Below are positions 1 to 5,488 of a stretch of DNA of 5,488 bases, in pieces; position 1 is the stretch's first letter; every line of letters starts with the position of its first letter. This DNA comes from a bacterium UBP1_UBA4771 (GTDB taxonomy: Bacteria > Krumholzibacteriota > Krumholzibacteriia > Krumholzibacteriales > Krumholzibacteriaceae). Location: the NCBI GenBank assembly GCA_002403295.1, contig DHHN01000133.1, forward strand, positions 1-5,488. Reading direction: 5' to 3'. Under the pieces are notes generated by a model. That model was not told the origin of the DNA. It searched no databases and was given only the letters and a program-made list of their open reading frames with translations. A program made the position numbers and the translations under genes.

Positions 1-632
1 TGGAGAAACTGGCGCGCGTAGCGCTCCTTGACGCGCGGATGCGCCGTGAAGAGCTCCACGACGCGGGCGATGAGATCGTCGAAATCGCAGGCGTTCGCCC
101 TGCGCAGGCCCTTCTCGTACCCTTCGTAGACGCGGGCGTGCCGCTCCTCAAGGAGATCGGACGCCTGCCCGATCGCCTCCACCGGGGGCACGAGCGCGCA
201 CTTCCACCGCGATATCCGGTCGCGCACGACCGCCGGGGGATGTTCCTCGAGATTCCACCCCCGTCTCTTGATCGTTTCCTTGAGGAGGGCCGCCGTATCG
301 TCTTCGTCGTATATCGAGAAATCGCTCTTGAGGCCGATGTGCGGCGCCTCCCGCCGGAGCACTTTGAGGCCGGTCGCGTGGAATGTGCCGATCCAGAACG
401 GGAGCTCACGGGTCCCGAGAAGCCGCTCGACGCGCGATCGCATTTCGCCCGCCGCCTTGTTCGTGAACGTGAACGCGAGGATGCGCTCGGGCGAGACGCC
501 CCGGTCGCGGATGAGATGCGCGATGCGTTCCGTCAGGACGCGCGTCTTCCCGCTCCCGGCCCCCGCGAGAACGAGCACCGGCCCTTCGATCGCAGCGACC
601 GCCCGACGCTGCTGCTGATTGAGCGTGTCCAT
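1..632 (-). CDS. UvrD/PcrA/Rep-family ATP-dependent DNA helicase (superfamily 1), N-terminal part, 3' end outside window
   Basis: This gene encodes the first 210 residues of a cytoplasmic SF1A 3'-5' DNA helicase of the kind used in repair and replication restart. I translated it from the ATG at 632-630. Seen directly: the Q-motif-like start (MDTLNQQQRRAV, residues 1-12), Walker A AGAGSGKT at residues 23-30 (bases 543-566), motif Ia AFTFTNKAAGEM at 53-64, motif Ib GTFHA at 82-86, and the family signature NACDFDDLI ending at residue 188. The window ends at RYARQFL, just before the position where the Walker B motif (DEYQDTN type) is expected, so only about a third of the usual 650-750 residues is present. 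An AGGA Shine-Dalgarno lies 8 bases upstream of the ATG. The gene follows the barrel-protein gene after 45 bases, so co-transcription is likely. UvrD, PcrA and Rep cannot be told apart from this N-terminal part, so no symbol is given. Confidence 0.94.
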   Translation of the reverse strand, partial: MDTLNQQQRRAVAAIEGPVLVLAGAGSGKTRVLTERIAHLIRDRGVSPERILAFTFTNKAAGEMRSRVERLLGTRELPFWIGTFHATGLKVLRREAPHIGLKSDFSIYDEDDTAALLKETIKRRGWNLEEHPPAVVRDRISRWKCALVPPVEAIGQASDLLEERHARVYEGYEKGLRRANACDFDDLIARVVELFTAHPRVKERYARQFL

Positions 633-677
633 CGCGCCTATCCTGTGCTTCCGGAAACGCCCGTTCCGGCCGGGCCG
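633..677 (-). other. 45-base intergenic spacer between the barrel protein and the helicase
   Basis: This short spacer separates the TAG stop (680-678) of the barrel gene from the helicase ATG. It holds a 6-bp inverted repeat (CCGGAA at 651-656, TTCCGG at 664-669, 7-base loop) and the AGGA ribosome binding site. The hairpin is short and is not followed by a T-run in the direction of transcription, so I do not call it a terminator. I see no convincing -35/-10 pair, and the layout favours read-through from the upstream genes. Confidence 0.5.
641..644 (-). promoter_or_regulatory. Ribosome binding site of the helicase gene
   Basis: AGGA on the minus strand sits 8 bases before the ATG at 632-630. 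It supports this start, which also fits the usual N-terminus of the helicase family. Confidence 0.5.
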
Positions 678-3600
678 CTAGAAGAGCGGGCCGAGGTAGA
701 AGTTGAACACCGAATCGCCCGTCGACGTGAAGTCGGTCGGCCAGCCCCACTGGAAGTTGAGGACGATGTAACCGAAACGCATGTGAAAACCGAATCCGAA
801 GTCGCTGTAGAAATCGAGCCCGCGAAGCGTCCGGGGCTCGACCTGCAGGGGAGGTTCGATGTAGCGATCCCGCCCCCAGACGGATCCCGAATCGATGAAG
901 AACGATCCGCCGATGTTGCCGATGCCCCACCGTCCCGGCCATCCGAAGATGACCGCGTCGAGGAGCGGGTAGCGGTACTCGAGCTGAAAGAGCATCATGC
1001 GGGACCCGGAGAACTTCAGATAATCGTATCCCCGAACCGTCATCGGGCCGCCGAGAAAGAAGACGCGGCCGTCGTCGCCGGAGCTCGCGGCGCCCATGCT
1101 GCGAAACACGAGGTAGTTCCGGTGAAAGAGCGGCTGATATTTCCTGAAATCGTAGTAGGCCGAGACCCGGTCGATCATGTCGTCGGAGAGGGGAACGGTC
1201 TTCGAGACGTTCGCGAGCCAGCGGGATCCGATCACCGGTCCGTAGTAGCCCCAGTACGCCGAATCGTGCACGAGGGAGAGTCCCGGCTGGAGAACGTAGC
1301 GCGTCGATTTCTCGGGCACGTAATAGGCGTAACCGCCGCCGTCCAGCCGATAGACGCCGAAGAACTCGCGCTCCGAGACGAACGCCTCGAGGCCGAGATC
1401 GATGCGGCTGAACGTCGACAGCGGATAGCTCACGAGCCCGGATACGCCGTAGTTGCGCTCGGTGAACAACCGGTAATCCTGGAAGGTCTCGCCGACCGAC
1501 GACACCCGGGAGTTGAGGTAATTCTTGTACTGGAAGATCCCGACCGCGTAATCGATCCGCTTTTTGAGGTAATAGTAGCTGATCTGAACGTCGCTGTCCT
1601 CGATCGACTGGAAGATATTGAACGCGATGAAGAGGTGATGATCGCCGAGGAGATCGCTGAAGGCGATCTGGTTCATGAGACCGAATCCGTATCCCGAGAA
1701 GAAATAGACGCTCGCCATGTCGCCGACGTAGTCGGGCGCGAGCTTCAGCCGGTACGGTTGAATCGAGCCGACCTCCTTCGCGACGCGCTGCCGTATCGCC
1801 TCGAGCGTGTCGGGATCGATGTTGTCCTTCGAGTCCTCGTCGACGACGACGGCCGGCGGGACCTCCCCGGCGTCGAAATCGCGCATCCCCCGCGCCCGCG
1901 GCTCCCCGGAAAACCGTCCCGCCGCGGCAATCGATCCCGAAACGCGGACGGCGTCTCCGCCGCCCTCCGCGTCCGCGGGAAACACCGCCGGGATGGAATC
2001 GCCCGGCGCCTCGCCGGGGAGCGCGTCGGCGAGCTCGCCGGCGAACCCCGCCGTATCCGCGGCGTGCGGCGCCGGGAGGCCGTTGTCGTTTCCGGCCAGT
2101 ATCGGCCCTCCCGTCGAGTACGATTCCCTGGACTTCCTGCCGAACTCGTCCATCATGAAGAGATCGTAACCCGCCTGGCTGAAGGCGCTCATCACGAGCC
2201 GGTCCTTCGCGGGGGAATACGAGAACGAGAAGACGCCGCCGAGAACGTCCGTGAATCGATAGTAGTTCCCCGTCTCGACGCTCCCGCGGTAGAGATTGCT
2301 GCTGCCGATCTCGTCGGAGGTGAACAGCAGCTCTTCGCCGCCCGGCAGGATCGAGGGATTCCCGTCCTCGCCGGGAGTCCTGATGAGGAGACGCTGCTCG
2401 CCCGTGCGCCAGTCGACGCTCCAGATGTCGCTGTCGACCGAGTCGATGGAGGCGGCGGCGGCGAAATCGACGTCCGCGAGTCTGACGACGCCCGCGCTGT
2501 CCGCCGCGAACGACGGCTGTATCGTGGGCGCGGTCGATCGCGCGTAGGCGATCCGCGTCCCGTCGGGAAACCACGCCGGGGCCGATTCGTCGGCGGCGTC
2601 GTCGGTGATTCTCGCGAGCTCCGCCGTCGCGATCCGGTAGAGATAGAGATCGACCTGCCCGCGCGTCACGCCGACGAGCGCGATCGTCTCGCCGTCGGGA
2701 GACCACGCCGGGCTGTGGAAGAAATCGAGAGGAAGCGGGAGCTCCGCGACCACCCTCCCCCGGGGAATCGTCGCGATGAAGAGCCGGTCGAAGCCGCGGG
2801 ATTTCGCGACGAATGCGATGCGATCTCCCGCCGGGCTGTAGGTGAGGCTCGAGTTCATGCTGCGGATCGATTCGAACCGCGAGGTCATCATGCCCGTGAC
2901 GAGCCGCTTCACGACCTTGCCGGTGAGCGCGTTCATGAGGTAGATGCCGTCGAGCCCCTTGCGATCCGAGAAATACACGAGCTGCTCGCCGTCCGGGGAG
3001 AACGCCGGCTTCGTGTTCATGTAGTGGTGCCCCTTGACGTGGTCCGTGAGGCGGCGTCCGTAGGCCTCCGGCTCCTTCTTGTCAGCGTACAGGGGCCAGT
3101 AGCGCTTCCGGATCGATTTCTTCCAGTCTCGGCTGAGCTCGGCGTGGGTGATGCCGAGCGAATTCTGGATCGCGCTGCCGAGAGAGCCGCCGCGGAGCCC
3201 CTCCAGAATCTCGACGACCTTGCCGGGGCCGTACGTCTCGTTGATGTAGCGGATGCCCGCCTGCCCCGCCTTGTACGCCATGTATCCGCCCGCATACTCG
3301 AGATCGGGCAGGTAATCGAACACCGCGGCGTCCCTCATGAACATATCGCCGCTCGCCTCCCAACCGACGGAGTAGTATTCGGCGAGACCCTCGGCGAACC
3401 AGAGCGGAACGGGGAAGAGACGGCTGCGGGAGAATACCGATTTGAGCAGATTCCCGTACACGATGTCGAAGGTGAAGATGTGCACGAGCTCGTGAACGGC
3501 CGTGTTGGCGTACCCCGAGCTCGATCCGCCGAAGTAGATCACGATTCGCCTGCGGGTCGGCTCGCTGAAGCCGAGCACTCCTTCGGGGAGCAGCGACCAG

Positions 3601-3971
3601 GTCACGTTCGTTTGCTGAAAATCAGATTGGCTTCCGTAGACGATCACGGGAATCCGCCAGCCGATCTGGTGCGAGAAATCCCGCGCGAGCTTCTCGTATC
3701 CGTATTCGAGCACGAATCCCGTTCTCGCCGCGAGATCGCGATAGCCGTCGGTGAAATGGACGTCGAAATGGGGCGTTCGCAGGATCTGCCATTCGAGATC
3801 GCGGTACTGGATCTTGTTCTTGCCGAACCAGCCGGCCTGCGCGAGGGCCGGCGCGGCGTCGAGCGCGAGCAGCGCGACGGCCGCGACGGCGGCGACGGCC
3901 GCGGAGAAACGCGGCGGCGCGAGCGCCCCCGTCCGTCTTCGACATCTCCCGTATCTCCTCGCCATGTACAT
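678..3971 (-). CDS. Secreted metallopeptidase / PD40 beta-propeller / Omp85-like outer-membrane barrel fusion protein
   Basis: This is a predicted outer-membrane protein of 1,097 residues, numbered from the ATG at 3971. Residues 1-46 form a signal peptide: an Arg-rich n-region, an Ala/Val/Leu core and an AQA cleavage site before GWFGKN. Residues about 50-300 resemble the peptidase MA-like (gluzincin) fold, with HELVH at 160-164 and WFAEGLAEYY at 191-200, where Glu194 is the likely third zinc ligand. Residues about 320-612 hold six PD40/TolB-type repeats, with FSPDG-like turns near 324, 378, 423, 467, 542 and 585. A hydrophilic Ala/Gly/Asp-rich linker follows (613-720), then QPYRLKLAPDYVGD (738-751). 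The C-terminal barrel, about residues 742-1097, carries the Omp85 loop-6 motif VRGY at 979-982, an EYRYPLLD strand and a terminal Phe (NFYLGPLF). No POTRA domain is seen. An in-frame ATG at 4025 would add 18 residues and overlap tamB by 13 bases. I prefer 3971 because it gives a normal signal peptide, and because the added stretch contains CTA, a codon absent from the rest of the gene. The ATG at 3965 is also possible. The peptidase and propeller would be periplasmic. Substrate and exact role are unknown. Confidence 0.9.
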   Translation of the reverse strand: MYMARRYGRCRRRTGALAPPRFSAAVAAVAAVALLALDAAPALAQAGWFGKNKIQYRDLEWQILRTPHFDVHFTDGYRDLAARTGFVLEYGYEKLARDFSHQIGWRIPVIVYGSQSDFQQTNVTWSLLPEGVLGFSEPTRRRIVIYFGGSSSGYANTAVHELVHIFTFDIVYGNLLKSVFSRSRLFPVPLWFAEGLAEYYSVGWEASGDMFMRDAAVFDYLPDLEYAGGYMAYKAGQAGIRYINETYGPGKVVEILEGLRGGSLGSAIQNSLGITHAELSRDWKKSIRKRYWPLYADKKEPEAYGRRLTDHVKGHHYMNTKPAFSPDGEQLVYFSDRKGLDGIYLMNALTGKVVKRLVTGMMTSRFESIRSMNSSLTYSPAGDRIAFVAKSRGFDRLFIATIPRGRVVAELPLPLDFFHSPAWSPDGETIALVGVTRGQVDLYLYRIATAELARITDDAADESAPAWFPDGTRIAYARSTAPTIQPSFAADSAGVVRLADVDFAAAASIDSVDSDIWSVDWRTGEQRLLIRTPGEDGNPSILPGGEELLFTSDEIGSSNLYRGSVETGNYYRFTDVLGGVFSFSYSPAKDRLVMSAFSQAGYDLFMMDEFGRKSRESYSTGGPILAGNDNGLPAPHAADTAGFAGELADALPGEAPGDSIPAVFPADAEGGGDAVRVSGSIAAAGRFSGEPRARGMRDFDAGEVPPAVVVDEDSKDNIDPDTLEAIRQRVAKEVGSIQPYRLKLAPDYVGDMASVYFFSGYGFGLMNQIAFSDLLGDHHLFIAFNIFQSIEDSDVQISYYYLKKRIDYAVGIFQYKNYLNSRVSSVGETFQDYRLFTERNYGVSGLVSYPLSTFSRIDLGLEAFVSEREFFGVYRLDGGGYAYYVPEKSTRYVLQPGLSLVHDSAYWGYYGPVIGSRWLANVSKTVPLSDDMIDRVSAYYDFRKYQPLFHRNYLVFRSMGAASSGDDGRVFFLGGPMTVRGYDYLKFSGSRMMLFQLEYRYPLLDAVIFGWPGRWGIGNIGGSFFIDSGSVWGRDRYIEPPLQVEPRTLRGLDFYSDFGFGFHMRFGYIVLNFQWGWPTDFTSTGDSVFNFYLGPLF

Positions 3972-4025
3972 AAATTCGCGCTTCGGGGCCTCCCCGGCAA
4001 GCCCTTTCGCCGTTAGAATTCCCAT
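3972..4025 (-). other. tamB / barrel-gene junction with alternative in-frame start
   Basis: The tamB stop TAA (4015-4013) lies inside an in-frame extension of the barrel gene that begins with ATG at 4025-4023, giving a possible 13-base overlap. The preferred downstream ATG at 3971 leaves a 41-base gap. A GGGGAGG purine run at 3995-3989 is the best Shine-Dalgarno candidate but lies 17 bases before that ATG, longer than usual. Nothing SD-like of good quality precedes the 4025 ATG (GTGAAGCTGCG). Either start is compatible with translation coupled to the end of tamB. Confidence 0.5.
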
Positions 4026-5488
4026 CGCAGCTTCACGTCGACGTTGATTTCGTCCGAGGTGCTCAAGCTTTTTCCCGGAAGGGCCTGCTCGGAGTAGCGG
4101 ATGAGCTGGGATCTGAGGAGTATGAAATTGCTCAGCCGGTACTCGACCTCGAATTCGCGCGCGGTCGAGATCGAGAGGGCCTGCTTGTATTTCACGTACA
4201 GGCCCTCCGACAGGTATTTCCCGACCGCGATCTTCGTGTCCATCCAGTCGGCGGTGCCCGCCTCGGCGGAGGCGCCGGCAGGCGACTCGAGCTCGATCGT
4301 CAGGCCCTGCATCTGCGCGTTGAGCACGCGCTCGAGGTAGTTCGTCGCGATGTTCTGCGCGGTGCCGAGCGCGTCCCAGCTCGCCCCCGCGCTCCCTTCC
4401 CCGTTGACGATGCCGCCGCCGAGCATCATCCAGATATCCGTCTCGCTGTACCCTGCGTCCTCGTGCGAAAGGGTGAGGCGCGGCTCCTGATCGTCCTGAT
4501 GCCAGCGGATCGTGAGATAGATGCGGCGTCCCGCCGGATCCCTCGTTTCCGCCTCGATATCCACGGCGGGACGCGAGCTGCCGGCGACGATGAACTGGAG
4601 CTTCCCCGAGCGCACGTTGAACTTGTTGTTGTACAGGTTGTACCAGCCGCGGATAAGGTCGATATCCCCCCGGAAATGAGTGCCCTGCCGGTCGTGGTAC
4701 AGCGTGACGTCTCCCCGGAGCTCGATTTGCGCGTCGTCCGTCCTGACGCGCGTGCCCCCCGGAATACGCAGATCGACGGCGGCGACGAGCGAGGGCGCGG
4801 CGAGCGTCGGCCCGCTTTCCCCCGATCCGATGCTCGCCATGTCATAGAATACGTCGGCCCGTTCGACGGTGCAGACGCCCGTGACGTTCGGCACGGCGCG
4901 GCCGTCGGCGACGGCGGTGGCGACTCTCAGGTCGCCGGTCACGACCGCCGTTATGTCGGGAAAACTCTCGACGGTGAACGATCGCAGGCGCACCGCGAGA
5001 TCGTAGCGCGCGGGCCGCCAGCCGCTGAGAGCGACCGTGCCGCCGGCGTTCACGCTTCCATTCTTTCCCCTCCGCGCGTCGAGACGCGAGATCGTGATCA
5101 ACGAATCCTCCACGAGAATCGAGGCGTTGAGGGCGGTGTATCGCTCCTCCATTCCCGCGATCCGGAGGGTCGCGTCGCTGATCCGCACCTCTCCTCCGAG
5201 ATGCGGATCGGCCGCCGTCCCCGCCACGCCGAACCGCAGCGCGTACCTGCCGGAGGCCTCGGCGATCCGGTTCGTGAGAGAGGGCACCTCCGCGAAATCC
5301 CCCTCGGGAACGACCACCTCGAGCGCGAGCTCCCGGCGCCGGTCGAGCGAGTAGAGGAACGGCGCGGGCGTCACGGGAAACATGCCGCTGAAGGTGCCCC
5401 GGTGCCTGTTCGAAAGCACGAGCGCGCCGCTCGCGTCGAGCGACCGCCGATCGAGCCGCAGCTCGCAGTCGATCTCGGGGATCGCGAA
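4013..5488 (-). CDS. tamB: TamB-like translocation and assembly module protein (DUF490), C-terminal part, 5' end outside window
   Basis: These are the last 491 residues of an AsmA-like/TamB protein. Such proteins are anchored in the inner membrane, span the periplasm as a beta-rich groove, and work with an Omp85-family barrel in outer-membrane protein assembly or in lipid transport. The frame is open to the window edge at 5488. A GTG at 5419 is the first possible start inside the window, but the sequence upstream of it is the same kind of strand-rich repeat (ELRLDRRSLDASGALVLSN), so the gene continues beyond. Numbered from 5488, the first 250 residues or so are repetitive amphipathic strands (SGWRPARYDLAVRL, LRGDVTLYHD). 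The DUF490 hallmarks follow: RGWYNLYNNKFNVRSGKLQF at 280-299, PAVDIEAETRD just after, LTLSHEDAGYSETDIWMML at about 339-356, VGKYLSEGLYVKY at 422-434, EVEYRLSNFILLRSQ at 447-461, and a terminal LRWEF. The coding sequence ends in TAA, just upstream of the barrel gene it probably partners. Confidence 0.92.
   Translation of the reverse strand, partial: FAIPEIDCELRLDRRSLDASGALVLSNRHRGTFSGMFPVTPAPFLYSLDRRRELALEVVVPEGDFAEVPSLTNRIAEASGRYALRFGVAGTAADPHLGGEVRISDATLRIAGMEERYTALNASILVEDSLITISRLDARRGKNGSVNAGGTVALSGWRPARYDLAVRLRSFTVESFPDITAVVTGDLRVATAVADGRAVPNVTGVCTVERADVFYDMASIGSGESGPTLAAPSLVAAVDLRIPGGTRVRTDDAQIELRGDVTLYHDRQGTHFRGDIDLIRGWYNLYNNKFNVRSGKLQFIVAGSSRPAVDIEAETRDPAGRRIYLTIRWHQDDQEPRLTLSHEDAGYSETDIWMMLGGGIVNGEGSAGASWDALGTAQNIATNYLERVLNAQMQGLTIELESPAGASAEAGTADWMDTKIAVGKYLSEGLYVKYKQALSISTAREFEVEYRLSNFILLRSQLIRYSEQALPGKSLSTSDEINVDVKLRWEF

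Noticed and set aside
651..669. Inverted repeat CCGGAA/TTCCGG between the barrel and helicase genes as a possible terminator.
   Set aside because: The stem is only 6 bp with a 7-base loop, and no T-run follows on the minus strand. It is too weak to call.
406..2706. A minus-strand open frame of 766 codons overlapping the barrel gene in another frame.
   Set aside because: The translation is extremely Arg-rich with no domain, and it overlaps two well-supported genes. It is a shadow of GC-rich coding sequence.
39..4016. A plus-strand open frame of 1,325 codons antisense to the whole barrel gene and part of the helicase.
   Set aside because: It is in exact codon register with the minus-strand genes and stays open because they avoid TTA, CTA and TCA codons. 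Its translation is rich in Arg, Glu, Val and Asp with no recognisable domain, while the minus strand encodes clear families.
4426..4845. Minus-strand open frame of 139 codons within tamB.
   Set aside because: It is Arg/Ser-rich, lies entirely inside the strongly supported TamB frame, and has no recognisable motif.
5417..5419. GTG as the start codon of the TamB-like gene.
   Set aside because: The frame stays open to the window edge and the upstream residues continue the same strand-repeat pattern. TamB proteins are also usually far longer than the 468 residues this start would give.

Overview
The window suggests a high-GC, diderm (outer-membrane-bearing) bacterium. The evidence is a TamB-type translocation protein, a secreted Omp85-like beta-barrel ending in Phe, and strong avoidance of A/T-ending codons. 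The combination of a metallopeptidase, a PD40 propeller and an Omp85 barrel in one chain recalls proteins I associate with Gemmatimonadota, Eisenbacteria, Krumholzibacteriota or Latescibacterota-type genomes. That placement is a guess from family knowledge, not something the window proves.

All three recognisable genes lie on the minus strand and are closely spaced. In transcription order (right to left): (1) 5488 to 4013 is the C-terminal part of a TamB/DUF490 protein whose start lies outside the window. (2) 3971 (or 4025) to 678 is a complete protein of about 1,100 residues with a signal peptide, a gluzincin-type zinc peptidase domain, a six-repeat PD40/TolB-like propeller, a long hydrophilic linker and a C-terminal Omp85/BamA-like barrel without POTRA domains. 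(3) 632 to 1 is the N-terminal 210 residues of a UvrD/PcrA/Rep-family DNA helicase that runs off the left edge.

The first two genes plausibly act together at the cell envelope. TamB proteins bridge the periplasm and work with an Omp85-family barrel (TamA, or BamA where TamA is absent), and here the gene directly downstream of tamB encodes such a barrel. Its usual POTRA domains are replaced by a peptidase and a propeller, which is the most interesting feature of the window. The helicase follows after 45 bases and is probably co-transcribed, but its DNA-repair role is unrelated. No mobile element, RNA gene, CRISPR array, convincing promoter or intrinsic terminator was seen. There is no gene-free stretch longer than 45 bases.
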